Assembly: GCA_024734495.1 (NCBI GenBank)
Contig: JALMQS010000085.1
Span: 18,670,474-18,734,473, forward strand
Reading direction: 5' to 3'
Origin: Forficula auricularia
Lineage: Eukaryota > Arthropoda > Insecta > Dermaptera > Forficulidae
Length of the DNA: 64,000 bases
The notes under the pieces are model-generated. The model saw only the letters and a program-made list of their open reading frames with translations. It was not told the DNA's origin and searched no databases. The translations under genes were made by a program, and so were the position numbers. Each line of letters begins with the position of its first letter. Position 1 is the stretch's first letter. Positions 1 to 10,440 of this stretch are shown one piece after another.

Positions 1-162
1 AACAGCCAAACAACAAAGTTCATGGCCTCTTCGAGAAAGACATCTCATCTCATCTCTCTGTATGCAGGCAGTTGATTCATTCATCAAATGAAATTGAATT
101 GAGATGCCGCTCAAATGGCATGGATCTATTAAAACAAGAGATGATGATCTCATGGCACATAA
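1..162. other. Low-repeat DNA, no gene seen
   Basis: I see no open reading frame of interest, no copy elsewhere in the window and no structural signal. It is the left flank of the E1 repeat. Confidence 0.5.
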
Positions 163-726
163 AAATAATTTTTTAGAAAAAAATAAAACCGACTTCAAAA
201 AAATTAAATGCAACAAATAAAATACACTAAAAGGTATAAAATAATTATTATCTTATTTAGTTTCAACTAAACTACGAAATATTAACATGAAATTACTTTT
301 TGAAGTCGGTGCCAAACATATACCTTTTATGAATCGCATTCGACTGATCTTACTTAGTACGTTTGGAGGGTATGCTCGCTTATAGGTATAGTTTGTTTGG
401 TACCCATTTCAAAAAGTAATTTCATGTTAATATTTCGTCGTTTAGTTGAAACTAAATAAGATAATAATTAATTTATACCTTTTAGTGTATTTTTATTTGT
501 TGCATTTAATTTTTTGAAGTCGGTTTTATTTTTTCTTAATAATTATTTTTCTCTTTTTCTTTTTAGTGATGTTATTAATAGTGATTATATCATCAGAACT
601 TGACCAAATTAATATGGCACCATCCCTAAGATACCACATTTCCAATAAAAAAAGAATCATCGAAATCGGTTCATCAACAAAGAAGTTAGCCCTGAACAGA
701 CCTAACAAAAAAGGTCTAATACCAAT

Positions 727-1648
727 GAAAAATAAACTGACGTGTTCTGATGTGGCCATCCACTTGACTTTACCATACAACCTGGCCCCTCACTTATATT
801 TAATATTTAATAAAATTATTTATAATCATGTAGGGGAAGGGGGGTTAGTTTATGCATTTTTAGACTTCTGGGGGTCCACTGATTATGTATACAAAATTTG
901 GTTGAGTTTGTTCAAACGACCTAGATTTTTAATTTTTAACACCGCCTGGACTCCCCCATTTTGGGGGGTTAGATTTTGCATTTTTAGACTTCTGGGGGTC
1001 CACTGATTATGTATAGAAAATTTGGTTGAGTTTGTTCAAACGACCTAGATTTTTAATTTTTAGCCCCGCCTGGACCCCCTTAATTTTGGATCGATATGCA
1101 CAAAAATCTAATCAGCTCTTAATCTCAATGGACCAAAACTACGTGTGAAATTTGGTTTCGATATTAACACTAGTTTTTGAGCTAGCTCGTCCACAAAATT
1201 TGGTAACGCACAAACTAACTAACTAACAGACATTTTGACAAAACAATTATTATCTCGAAAAATATAATTTTTTCGATGTACACTTATTAAAGCTTTTTTG
1301 TAGACCGAAATGCCCTGGTTTTGCTCAATTTTTTTAATCGAAATAGTTTCAGCCGTTTTTGAGATATTTTGAAAAAAAGAAGGAAAAAAACACTATTTTC
1401 ATGCACGATTACAATACTTGACCATACCCTGTATCTTCTTCTTCGAGTGCCATACCCGAAACGGGTGTCGGCTCCTCTACACATATACCTGTGGTGAGTG
1501 TGTTTAGTTGTTTTACACAGATATATGGGACCTACTTATTAACGCCGGTTCCGAACGGCTAATTTGGAGAGGTTACTAGGCAATTATACTCTTGGTAGGT
1601 TGCCATTACTTTCCAAGTGGAGGCGACTGAAAATATCCTGTATGGTAA
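727..1648 (+). mobile_element. Repeat family E2, copy 1 (nested in E1)
   Basis: The element begins with an A-rich AAACTGACGTG-type end and runs into CCACTTGACTTTACCATAC. It then carries two G/C-run-bounded minisatellite units (about 839-950 and 962-1070) and a conserved tail with a GACAAAACAATTATTATCTCG block, and ends near ACTTGACCATACCCTGTAT. Copies are at 11272..12790, 35300..35838, 41612..42381 (reversed) and 54455..55128 (reversed). It has no ORF of its own. Both ends carry an ACTTTACCATAC-like segment in inverted orientation, but no clean TIR or TSD could be fixed. Class unknown. Confidence 0.75.
1435..1636. mobile_element. 202-bp insertion inside the E2 tail
   Basis: The E2 terminus reads CCTGTAT then GGTAAAG in other copies. 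Here 202 bases separate two CCTGTAT copies (1428..1434 and 1637..1643), so this is a secondary insertion with a 7-bp direct repeat. It starts with a CTTCTTCTTCGAGTGCC block that resembles LINE or SINE tails seen in insects (recalled, not checked). No coding potential. Confidence 0.6.
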
Positions 1649-1869
1649 AGTAAAAAACGGGACCAATCGGAAGCTAGACTGAACCCAATGCAAGAAATTT
1701 TTTCAAAATCGGTTCACAATTGGCGGAGATATGATGTAACATAGACACAAAAAAAAAAAAAAAAAAAAAATCAGTCGAATAGAGAACCTCATCCTTTTTT
1801 TGAAGTCGGTTAAAAATAAGGGAATTTTCTTCAAGATTTCTGGATTAGACTGCCTGCCGGGCGAGCCAA

Positions 1870-2760
1870 GTATATTGAATTAACTGAAAAATTGTGCTAA
1901 AATGTTTGTATTTTCAATCCGGAGAACTGATTAGCTTTTGAACATTTCAACTGGGTTTAAAAATGCAGAAAATATAATTTTTTTTCAATGATTTTATTGA
2001 AATTTTAAGGCGATGTTATAATACAGGGATAAAAAAATGGTATATTTTTTATTATAATTAATTTTGTAATTTAATAATAAAATTAAAATCAAATTGAAGA
2101 TATAAAAAATGAAAAAATTTAACTTGAAAAAAAAACTGAATATATTTTTCAAAAGAAAAGAAAATATTTTTTTTCAAATATGTTTTAAACATTATATCAG
2201 AAGAAGGGGGGGGGGAGGAAAATGAAAATTCTAGCCCTTTCGACCAAACTCAACCAAATTTTGTATACATATTCTGTGGACCCCCATAAGGATAGACATG
2301 CAAAAACTAACCACCCGTAATGGAAGGGATGGTTAAAAATGAAAATTCTAGCCCTTTCGACCAAATTAATATATGTATACAAAATTTGGATAGTTTTTGA
2401 ATTTATAGCCTTCTGGGGGCCCACAGAATATGTATACAAAATTTGGTTGAGTTAGAGCTAGAATTTCCATTTTTGACCCCCCCCCCCCCCCCCCACACAC
2501 ACACACTTTTTTGTCTGATATAATGTTTAAAACTCATTAAAAAACAAATTATTTTAATTATATTCAGTTTTTTTTTCTAGATAAATTTTTTCATTTTTTA
2601 TACCTTTTCAAAATGTGGTATATATTTATGCCCCACCCTGAAATGAATTTGATTTTAATTTTATTTCAATATTGAAACACATTCTTAAAAATTGTACTTT
2701 TTTAAGTTTTCTAAAATTCAATAAAATCAATTTATTTTAGCATTTTGTGCAAAAGTAAAA
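1870..2760. repeat. Long inverted repeat with an E2 minisatellite at its centre
   Basis: Left-arm blocks (a CTGATTAGCTTTTGAAC region, ATTGAAATTTTAAGG, and TTTAAACATTATATCAGA at about 2185-2200) recur reversed at 2510-2760. The centre (2205..2510) holds E2-type minisatellite units with the phrase TGTATACAAAATTTGG in both orientations, bounded by G-run and C-run homopolymers. A related left-arm fragment recurs at 25370-25470. No gene. Confidence 0.6.
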
Positions 2761-2954
2761 TTAGACCCCATATTAGTGGTAATACAACATCTTTTTGTCC
2801 AATTTGTCAGAACATTGTAGCTAGTAAACTACATAAATTACAAACTTAAAATGTTGTAGCTGTTGATGCGTGAGGTCAATGGAGGTAATCTTGCAGAATG
2901 CGCTAGTTTCGTTGTGTTCGGAAATGCGTTACATTAATAATCCTATAGTACCTA

Positions 2955-2985
2955 CCTGTAGGACTGAGCTTCGCTTGGTAATTAT
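2955..2985 (+). other. GAGC hairpin, diverged copy
   Basis: The sequence GGACTGAGCTTCGCTTGGTAA is a diverged form of the imperfect hairpin at 3145, 8480, 9115 and 52643. It appears to mark one end of family E3. Confidence 0.4.
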
Positions 2986-3134
2986 TCTATTTATATCTAT
3001 TATTATTTATTTAATCAGCCCCGTGTTTTGTTTTTGATCCAACCACATGATTCATTTTTTCAACCACCTGTTAATAATTATAGTATTATTAAACTTTTTT
3101 TTAATTGAGACCTGTGGTTGTATAATTTTATAGT

Positions 3135-4035
3135 ACCTGGCCAGCGAGCGATGCTCGGTAAATTTTTGCTTCAGTTAATAGCTATTTATTAATCCCCGGA
3201 CCCCCATCACTTCTCACCACCTCCTGCACCCTCCCACCCCACACCCACACCCCATACCTCCCCCCGGCCCCCCACCACTGAATCTCACGTCCTGCACCCC
3301 CACATCTACCCCCGCCCACGCCCACGCACCCAGTTTTTGAATTTCTAGCCTTCCGTGGTGCACAGATTATGTGTATATAGGTATATAAATAAATACGGTA
3401 TAATTTTTTTTTTTTTAAATTAAATTGAGTTCATCAATTAAATTGTCAAATTAATATTTGTGGGATTTAAAACTCGATTTTTAATCAATTAAATTTCTAA
3501 TTCTAATTTTATTAAACCAATTATTTTACATGAAATAATGTATACATTGTATTTGAGCTTCGACTCCGGAGATTACTTCTCCACCATCGAGTGTCCTTGA
3601 TCATCCTTTTAGTCCTTGTTTTTAATAAGAGGAAAAAACTAATTAAATAAAAAAACCTCTTTTCCGATAATTATTCCAATTCCATTATTATTTCTCACAT
3701 CTCTCCATCAATCAATCAATTAAATTGCCCAATTTTTAATATATAATAATAATTGTAATGATCTTATTGTGGGATATAAAATTAAAAAAACAATTATTTA
3801 TTAAAAGGAAATTGAATAAAAATGTAAATAAACATTTTTACCGAGACAACCACCTGTGAATAATTATTTCAATTAACAAAAAACCCATCAAAAACAACTT
3901 AGCCGAGGATGAGACCGTGACAGATCGAATGTCCAACACAAAACCCTCCTAACCAGTGAATTTCATCCAAATCGTTAGAGCCGTTTTCGAGAACCCGGCC
4001 GGATATATATATACAAACTTTGCTCGTTTAATATA
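3135..4035 (+). repeat. Repeat family E3, copy 1, with a C-rich segment
   Basis: The 5' end carries the hairpin GCGAGCGATGCTCGGTAA (3145..3165). The 3' end reads AGAGCCGTTTTCGAGAA, an AT run, then GCTCGTTTAATATAATAAG (ending about 4030). Between them is a strongly strand-asymmetric C-rich stretch (3185..3335) and one diverged E2 minisatellite unit (3330-3380). A second 3'-end copy follows at 4040..4215. Related copies are at 7203..8515 (reversed), 41400..41600 and 52320..52945. No coding capacity. Confidence 0.6.
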
Positions 4036-4224
4036 ATAAGATTTTGAAATAAATTCTTGATTATTTTAATTTAAATTAAAGTTACCCGAAGATGAAACCC
4101 TCGTAGATAGATTTGTCGACTCGAAAACACCCTAATCCGTAATCTTCAACGAAATCCGACCGAGCCTTTTTCGAGAAACCGATTATTTATATATAATTTG
4201 TTCATTTAATATAATAAAATATCT

Positions 4225-4490
4225 TGTCATCATTGTAGATATTAATGGATAGGATCGATACGCTTGTAAGCTTCCATTGCATTTATTTATATATGGGTAA
4301 TCTCATGCTGGTCCCTTCGCCCTAGATCCACCCCCATCAGAGATGAATCAACTCATTTAGCGAGGCTTGCTTGATTGCTGGTTGTGGGTGGCGACCCCAT
4401 CCATGCAAATTGTCCAAATGGAATTAAAATCACGGCCTCTCCGTTATCTCGTTATTGAAATGCACAAGGCTGTTACATTAGCCACCAAAC
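4225..4490. other. Low-repeat DNA, no gene seen
   Basis: This stretch has a more balanced base composition than its surroundings and no copy elsewhere in the window. It includes an ATGCAAAT octamer near 4403. I see no convincing exon, so it is best described as unique intergenic or intronic sequence. Confidence 0.4.
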
Positions 4491-5220
4491 AGATTGATAG
4501 AAAAACAGTGGCGCAACTATGGCACTCCCTTTCTAAAAATTAAACTTAAATTTAAGGGAGTTCGGGACAGCTTTTCTAACTGGTTGATCTTCGAAAAATC
4601 TTTTGTAATTCTGCAGAGTGACAACTTCTGCCTATTCGAATTTTTTAATAAAAAAAAAATTGTTAATAATAAGGTTAATTTCGAATAAATATCTATGTTT
4701 TGATAATATTAATAAAAAGAATATTGATATAAAATTTTTCTCATTATAAAAACATTTATTTAATACGAAAACGATTTCAAGAAATAGCGTTGGAATTCTA
4801 CACTAGTGCTTTTCTTATATTGTGTTGGCTGGTTACCTTTTTATTTTTACATTTATGAATAACTAATTAACTAAAATGTCAAATCTATTGAAAAATGTAT
4901 CATTCGATTCTTAAAAGTTTAATTGAGGTGCTCACATTCAAAACGTGCTTTGTCCACTTTTTTCGAAAATGAGTTATTGACATATTTGTGTTCCTCTACG
5001 TAATTTGGACATGAAGGAATATCAGAATTCAGTCAAATCATGTTATTTCTCATTTAAATCTGACCAATAGGGTCGCTTGTTTCTAGTCACGTGACTGTTT
5101 GTTTCTGCCACGTCTTATTCATTCTCTAACCTTACTTTATAGGATTAGTTCAGTTGGAAAAGCTCTTGTGAGTACTCTTTAGATTTAATTGTTTTCATAT
5201 ATTCCCAAATTTCATTTAAA

Positions 5221-5922
5221 ATGGAAAATGAAGATGCCGACGGAAGTGTACGTGTGGGTGACTACAACATTGGAAGCAGAAAAAGACATTCTACACGTGG
5301 TAAAAAAACTGCATCAAAATCAACCAGCTACAGCACTCCTAAAATAGCCCTTAAATTTGAACCTTGTAAACATGATAACGATAGGTTTTCTTGTGTGAAG
5401 TTCATGCCAAGGGACTTGAAAACCTTTAGAAATAATTTTTTTGAAAAGCCAGATAAAGCTTCTCAAGACAGCATTATTTATACTCTTATTAAGACATGTC
5501 CAATAAAGGAAGAAGGAGATTTAATTGAAAGAAAAGTTAAAGGAAAAATTGTTGTTGAAGAAGTGTTACCCACTAAAATGAAGAAAATCAGTATCAAGAG
5601 GCATGTTATAGTGAAAGGAATGAAGAACTACAAATTTGAAAATGAACATTTTATTTCTTTAAGGCGTGCAGGCAACATTCAATTTAATAACATCCAACTT
5701 GAAAATGTGTCACTTGGTCATGTAATTAGCAGAGAGAAGAAAAATGATGTTAATAAACTTCTTATCAAAATGTTTGATGAAAAATGGGCCGATGAGCCAC
5801 TTGCTGATGGCCGTTTGAACTGGTACAAAGACATTATTTTTAATGTGCCTACGATAAATTTTGAGGAACCTGAAGAAGAATGTGATTGTTTGGAACTTGA
5901 AATGTGTGATTTACACATTTAA
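5221..5922 (+). CDS. Transposon-encoded protein, 233 aa, probable internally deleted transposase
   Basis: An uninterrupted ATG-to-TAA frame fills the centre of the TIR element. The N-terminal 45 residues are basic and Ser/Thr-rich. Residues about 47-95 contain a Cys/His-bearing block (PCKHDNDRFSCVKF) followed by FRNNFFEKPDKASQDSII, which resembles the N-terminus of long uncharacterised hemipteran transposase-like proteins (recalled similarity). Residues about 175-210 (VNKLLIKMFDEKWADE, then NWYKDI) resemble the extreme C-terminus of the same proteins. I see no DDE/D-type catalytic region between them, and 233 aa is less than half the usual length. The likely reading is an in-frame deletion joining the ends. 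The tail is acidic with a cysteine cluster (ECDCLELEMC). An AATAAATAAA signal lies 3' at about 5983. Function unknown; a dominant-negative regulator is possible. Confidence 0.6.
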   Translation: MENEDADGSVRVGDYNIGSRKRHSTRGKKTASKSTSYSTPKIALKFEPCKHDNDRFSCVKFMPRDLKTFRNNFFEKPDKASQDSIIYTLIKTCPIKEEGDLIERKVKGKIVVEEVLPTKMKKISIKRHVIVKGMKNYKFENEHFISLRRAGNIQFNNIQLENVSLGHVISREKKNDVNKLLIKMFDEKWADEPLADGRLNWYKDIIFNVPTINFEEPEEECDCLELEMCDLHI

Positions 5923-6005
5923 GAAGCAAAGGTGTCATCTTAATGGACTCATAATGTTTTTTTAACATGTATATTTCTTTTATAAATAAATAAAATTTGA
6001 TCAAA

Positions 6006-6085
6006 ATAAGCTTTGTCCATGTCTAATTCATTCAAACCGTGCTTTGTCCATTAATTTCATGCAAAACGTGCTTTGTCCAATTTTA
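6006..6085 (+). promoter_or_regulatory. Subterminal repeats of the TIR core
   Basis: Three copies of the terminal motif (GCTTTGTCCATG, ACCGTGCTTTGTCC, AACGTGCTTTGTCC) stand in direct orientation relative to the left TIR. Subterminal arrays of this kind usually serve as transposase-binding sites; that role is inferred. Confidence 0.6.
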
Positions 6086-6794
6086 TATTAATTATTTAAA
6101 ATATTAATCCTTTATAACTTTTTTATAGACGTATCTCATTGTGATAAATAGAATATCTATAAATTATTAGTTATTTTTGTAACAAAAAATAAATATATAT
6201 ATTTTTTATATTCAATATTTGCAGTTTCTGAAAAGTACATTCACCCGGACAAAGCACGTTTTGAATGTGAGCTCCTCAATTATTGATCTGTATAAATTTG
6301 TTGAAAATGATATAATTTGTATAGAAGTTATAGTCGTTTTAAAATCTCGGTCCATTTACTTCCATGTTAAAAGGACAATTTTTAATAATTTATTTCTCGG
6401 TAATGGGACAGACGATCAACTTAAAATTTCGGGAATAAAAATTTAATACATCAATGATTCTATGGTAAATATTGGAGAATTTTCTTATAAAAATGATAAA
6501 CAGTCACGAACCCCTTAAATGAGAAGGTATATTATACTTAGAGAAGAAAAAAATAAATATATAATACCGTTAATTTTTTTCTTGAATTCTTCATCAAAAG
6601 AGATAATTTTACAAGTAGTCCTTATATAGTATTATTGGTATTACGTATGCGTAATGCTAAACAGATGAGATTTGTTCACTAAATTCGATATAAAAATATA
6701 ATTGTCGAATATCAAAATAATAACACAGGTCTATAAAAATTTGTCCCCGTAAACCTCTCAATTTTTTATAACATGTCAGACTTTCGAGATATTT

Positions 6795-7195
6795 TCGTTC
6801 AAAACGACGAAAAAGGCCATTTTGACCTATTTTCGAGTCCCATTAAATATTAAACAGCAATATTTGAAATCAAAATATTTTGATTGACGTAATAGAAAAC
6901 AGCTTCTTCTTTGATTTTCAAATTAGCACTTGTTTTTAACTCAATTAGAACAGGGAGTTATAACTAAAAAACTAAAATTGCGTGATTATAAAAGATAATA
7001 AACATAGATAAAAACATTTGGTATTAGTTTTTTTAGTTATAACGCGAGTTCTAATTGAGCAACAAACAAGAGGTAATTTGAAAATCAAAAGAGGAAACTG
7101 TTTTTTATACGTCCAATAAAATATTGTGATTTCAAATATTGCTGTCTAATATCTAATGGTATTCGAAAATCGGACAAAATGGCCTTTTTCGTCGT
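6795..7195. repeat. Palindromic element, about 400 bp
   Basis: The left arm (GACGAAAAAGGCCATTTTG near 6808; AACAGCAATATTTGAAATC near 6853) is repeated in inverse near 7100-7195. The outer arms pair well and the centre is AT-rich. No ORF. It abuts the 3' end of the reversed E3 copy. Confidence 0.65.
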
Positions 7196-7944
7196 TTATT
7201 ATCTACTCTTATTAAACGAGCAAAAATTGTATATTTATTTCTATATATTTGTTTGTATATTTGTATCTTGGTTATATTTTGAAAACGACTCTACCGATTT
7301 TGATGAAATTCACGAGTTAGGGGTTTTTGGGGTGACAATTCGATCTGTCACGGTCTCATCTTCGACAAAATTGTTTTTGATGGGTTTTTTCGTAATCAAA
7401 TTAATTATTCTCAGGTAGACAAATCCCATTCTTAGGGTTTTAAAAAAGGTTACTCTTTTCCTTTTGTACCCAGGCAGACAATGGGTTGTCTTAATTCATT
7501 GTTCTAAAAGACCTTGAAGAAGTATTGTGATTGTGGATTTTAACATATTTTGTTCTCCATAAACGTTAGAAATATTAATAAACGTTTTATAATTGTTTTT
7601 ATAAAGAACTTTATTTATTTAATAGAATAAAAAATAATCAAGAATTTATTTAAAAATATATTTCGCATAAGCAGGTCTCAATTTTCTGAAAAAACAACAC
7701 ATTTTGATAGGTTTTATTTATTAACAATTGGATGAATAAAAATGAATCATATGGTTGAATCAAAACAGGTGCAAGAGGTGGGGTGCAGTGGTGGGGGATC
7801 CGGGGGTAGGGCGAGGTTTCGGGGGTGGGGTCAAGCGGGGGGGGGGTACAGTGGGCGAATACTATATATATTTGTTTTAGGTTAAAAATAAAATAAAATG
7901 AGAGAGTCTTCTGTTTTTTAAATAAAATAATTTTTAATTATTTC

Positions 7945-7987
7945 TAGAGACTATAGTTTCGAAGGCATTGCCTTCATCATCAGTCTA
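7945..7987 (-). ncRNA. Hammerhead ribozyme candidate, minus strand
   Basis: On the minus strand: stem I 5' TAGA, core CTGATGA, one extra T, stem II GAAGGC-AAT-GCCTTC (6 bp), GAA, stem III ACT-AT-AGT (3 bp), C as the cleavage residue, and stem I 3' TCTA. All core positions of the hammerhead are present. The extra base between the CTGATGA box and stem II is known in at least one natural hammerhead. Activity is untested. Confidence 0.65.
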
Positions 7988-8203
7988 TCACAAATATTTC
8001 AAATTAGTTACAAATTAAGATTTATACATAGAAAATTTTGAAAAATATATAATGTCTTTTTCTTCATGTTTCTTCTTGGGAGATTAGAATATAACTTTTA
8101 TATTCTAATCTCCCAAGAAAACTATGAAGAAAAAGACATTATATATTTTTCAAAATTTTCTATGTATAAATCTTAATTTGTAACTAATTTGAAATATTTG
8201 TGA

Positions 8204-8245
8204 TAGACTGATGATGAAGGCAATGCCTTCGAAACTATGTCTCTA
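8204..8245 (+). ncRNA. Hammerhead ribozyme candidate, plus strand
   Basis: This is the mirror copy in the other palindrome arm. Stem I is TAGA/TCTA, the core CTGATGA, stem II again 6 bp. Stem III is AC-TAT-GT after loss of one A, followed by C as the cleavage residue. The single-base difference from the partner arm weakens but does not abolish stem III. Confidence 0.6.
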
Positions 8246-8769
8246 GAAATAATTAAAAATTATTTTATTTAAAAAACAGAAGACTCTCTCATTTTATTTT
8301 ATTTTTAACCTAAAATAAAAACAATTCTGTTACCATCGACAGTGAAATCTTTTATTCAACTAATATATATTTGTATTTTTTTTAATTTGAAAACTGCTCT
8401 CAAATAAAAATCGACCTTTTTATCAGAATTTTAGATTAAAAATAATAATAAAATAAAGGTTTTAACTGAAGGAAGAAGTTACCGAGCATCGCTCGGTGCC
8501 TCCAGGTACTTATTATAATCACTACAAAAGCAAACTTTATATGGAATATAGGTGTTTTTCCTTTATTTTGATGCACAATGAATAAAAAAATCATGAGATA
8601 AATCTTAAGGAAACAATTTATTTTGTCGACCTGTGTAATTCTTCGCCAGCCAAGATGAATTTTTCTCCTTCTATATCTACACAATAAAAATTTTGAAACT
8701 AATAATATTTCACTAATAATAAAATCGTAGTATGTATAGTACAAACAAATCGGTGTTGAGTTTGAAATC

Positions 8770-9060
8770 AAATAATATCGTGAATTAGCCCAGGGGCTCT
8801 GGAGAGGAATAATCTTTTAACTTTCCCTGGGGAAGAAGAATCAGCCCCCGAATGAAGATGAAGAAGGGTTCAGGGCAGCTGAGAGGCTGACTGACTGTCT
8901 TTCCAATTAGTCGATTCTTTCTTTCGTTTATTAGGGTCGTTTTTCCACTTGAACATTGCTCCTTTGCGCTTTTGTTTCCACTCCAATCCAAATCACTTTC
9001 TATCTCCAAATCAATCCTTCATTCCCTTGATCCCCTCCCCTGCAATCTCCTCCGACAGAT
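8770..9060. other. Low-repeat DNA, no gene seen
   Basis: This is a balanced-composition segment with no other copy in the window. Short open frames exist on both strands but show no recognisable domain or splice pattern. It is probably unique host sequence. Confidence 0.4.
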
Positions 9061-9112
9061 ACGAGTTACGCTATTCAATGAAATACAACAAGAATCATTT
9101 TTTTATTCCTTG

Positions 9113-9140
9113 ACGGACTGAGCGTTGCTCGGTAATTTTT
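9113..9140 (+). other. GAGC hairpin, E3-type end
   Basis: GGACTGAGCGTTGCTCGGTAA is another copy of the short imperfect hairpin that marks the 5' end of E3 repeats. A diverged AT-rich stretch follows it. Confidence 0.45.
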
Positions 9141-9281
9141 GCTTTTGTTAAAATAACTAATTTTAATTTTTTACATTCTTTATATTAGCTTCAGCTGTAT
9201 GTATGTATGTATCTATCAATGTGACTTTTGTTCTGTTAAATTCTGCAAACATTTCTCTATAAAAATAATTAAGACTAAAAA

Positions 9282-9490
9282 GTAAAAAAATAAAACATAT
9301 TTTAAAAAACTAAAAAACATGCTTCTAAAAAATATAAAATAATATAATACTTAATCAAAAAGTGTGAGGCACTTTGTCGAAATTAATTAAAACTACACGC
9401 TCTGCGCCCCACGCTTTTTGATGAAGTATTATATTATTTTGTAATATTTAGAAGCATGTTTTTTAGTTTTTTAAAATATATTTTTTAATA
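9282..9490. repeat. Palindromic AT-rich repeat, about 210 bp
   Basis: The left arm (ACTAAAAAACATGCTTCTAAA, then AATATAATACTT) is repeated in inverse at 9420-9485 around a loop that includes CACGCTCTGCGCCCCACGC. No gene. Confidence 0.6.
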
Positions 9491-9671
9491 TTAAATTCAG
9501 ATAAAATAATGGATTTTTATTTGCAGCCAGAATTAAAATAAATTAAAATTATTATTTTTGTCAAAGTTTTGTCCATCTTCGGAGATCATCAAGCCATCGA
9601 TCTGCACAAAGTTTTGAATTTAAATGCAATTAAAAATAATAATATTAATATACACGGTGGTTCCTTCGTTG

Positions 9672-9712
9672 ACCATTTTAAAACCTGAAGAAGGAGGGAC
9701 GATCCTTCCGAA
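9672..9712 (+). ncRNA. Degenerate hammerhead-like motif
   Basis: The core CTGAAGA is followed by an imperfect stem II (GGAGG with CCTTCC around a short loop) and GAAAT. Stem I and stem III do not pair well. It is probably a decayed member of the motif set. Confidence 0.35.
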
Positions 9713-9744
9713 ATTTTGAAGACGATAAAAATGAGGTTCTAATA

Positions 9745-10125
9745 AATTATTTTATTTTCCTTCGTATCAATTCAGCACTGATGCACCACTCCGTTTTCAA
9801 AAGAAAATACCTCTAATAAATTTAATTATCTAATTTTAATATTTATAAAAATTATAATTTTTATTAAATTAATTTTTCAATTTCTTTTTATTAATTAATT
9901 GGTTATATTAATTTTAAACCCCACCTTAAGCAATTAGAGAGTTTTAAAATTAATAAAACCAATTAATTAATAAAAAGAAATTGAAAAAAAGTAATTTCAT
10001 AAAAATTATAATTTTTAGAAATATTAAAACTAGGTAATTAAATTAATTAGAGGTATTTTCTTTTGAAAACGGAGTGGTGTATCATTGCTGAATTGATGCG
10101 AAGGAAAATAAAATAATTTATTAGA
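9745..10125. repeat. Palindromic repeat, about 380 bp
   Basis: The outer arms contain TTTTCCTTCGTATCAATTCA (left) and its near inverse at 10090-10125, and both include the ACTCCGTTTTCAAAAG block. The inner arms are AT-rich. Together with the motif at 9672 this looks like one hammerhead-associated palindromic element. Confidence 0.6.
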
Positions 10126-10163
10126 TCCTCATTTTAAAATTTTTATTGACACACTTACCTGTG

Positions 10164-10400
10164 TCGAATAGAGAACCTCCTCCTTTTTTGAAGTCGGTTA
10201 AAAATGAATTGATATTCTTTCGAAAAGTGTTGAATGGTCTGGTTGATTGTTCTGAAATTCTCCAATATATTAATTTTAAAGTACCTCAATATTACAGTCG
10301 CATTCTCGAAACCTTTTTCATCCCCATTTGTAATACTAATTATTCAAAAAATACAGGACTGAATAGAGTGATGCTTGAGGCAAACTCCTTATTATTTTAA
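10164..10400 (+). pseudogene. E1 3' end followed by a non-LTR reverse transcriptase C-terminal fragment
   Basis: Bases 10164..10201 are the E1 3' terminus. Immediately downstream, a frame of about 65 codons (10203..10400) reads FFRKVLNGLVDCSEILQYI, then FKVPQYYSR, then ICNTNYS and LNRVMLEANSLLF, ending at TAA. The pattern (NG..DC.E.L, F.VP, R..N) resembles the extreme C-terminus of jockey/CR1-type LINE proteins. It is a 5'-truncated, non-functional piece. Confidence 0.5.
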
Positions 10401-10401
10401 T

Positions 10402-10440
10402 GTAGTGTGAGGGATATCAAAAGATATTGCTCACACTACG
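10402..10440. other. Perfect short hairpin
   Basis: GTAGTGTGAG pairs with CTCACACTAC, and inside it GATATC pairs with GATAT around AAAA. It lies directly after the LINE frame, so it may be a 3'-UTR structure of that LINE. Confidence 0.5.

Larger units (their letters stand above)
163..1812 (+). repeat. Palindromic repeat family E1, copy A (interrupted)
   Basis: The first 400 bases form a palindrome: arms containing CCGACTTCAAAA and TTTTGAAGTCGG flank a loop of about 90 bases (roughly 313-400). A non-palindromic tail follows (about 565-730) and resumes at about 1649, ending in CCTTTTTTTGAAGTCGGTT. Other copies are at 17720..18472, 56691..58750 and 59509..60216, plus a 3' end at 10164..10201. 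The tail is split here by an E2 element inserted in an A-rich run; the uninterrupted copy at 17.7 kb shows the empty site. There is no coding capacity. The terminal motif resembles repeats widespread in insects, but I do not assign it to a named family. Confidence 0.8.
4921..6281 (+). mobile_element. TIR DNA transposon, about 1.36 kb, one gene
   Basis: Inverted ends of about 35 bp match with one difference: AATTGAGGTGCTCACATTC at 4921 and its complement with AGCTCC at 6281, each running on into AAAACGTGCTTTGTCC. The duplicated target could be TA (4920-4921 and 6281-6282) or AATT, because the border is palindromic. Extra copies of the CGTGCTTTGTCC core lie near the right end (6010-6085). The unit carries one complete ORF (5221..5922). 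It is short for an autonomous cut-and-paste element and looks like an internal-deletion derivative. Superfamily not identified. Confidence 0.85.
7878..8315. mobile_element. Near-perfect 438-bp palindrome, Penelope-type, with two hammerheads
   Basis: The two arms of about 215 bp are almost identical in inverse, with a very short loop near 8095. Each arm carries a hammerhead-like motif (7945..7987 minus, 8204..8245 plus). No protein is encoded. Inverted paired copies with hammerheads fit the inverted, partial copies known for Penelope-like elements. The perfection of the arms implies a recent origin. Confidence 0.7.
7203..8515 (-). repeat. Repeat family E3, copy 2 (reverse), split by a palindromic element
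   Basis: Read on the minus strand, the copy starts at the GAGCGATGCTCGG hairpin (8480..8500) and ends at GCTCGTTTAATAAGAG (7203), with the conserved CGTTTTC-type block and the phrase ATTTTGATGAAATTCACGAG in between. A G-rich segment (7780..7860) is the reverse counterpart of the C-rich segment of copy 1. A hammerhead-bearing palindrome (7878..8315) is inserted within it. Confidence 0.55.

Noticed and set aside
566..1006. 146-codon open frame
   Set aside because: It runs across the junction between repeat E1 and the nested E2 element. The protein is low complexity and not shared by other copies.
8436..9009. Two minus-strand frames of 111 and 74 codons
   Set aside because: No domain, no splice structure and low-complexity composition; not supportable as a gene.
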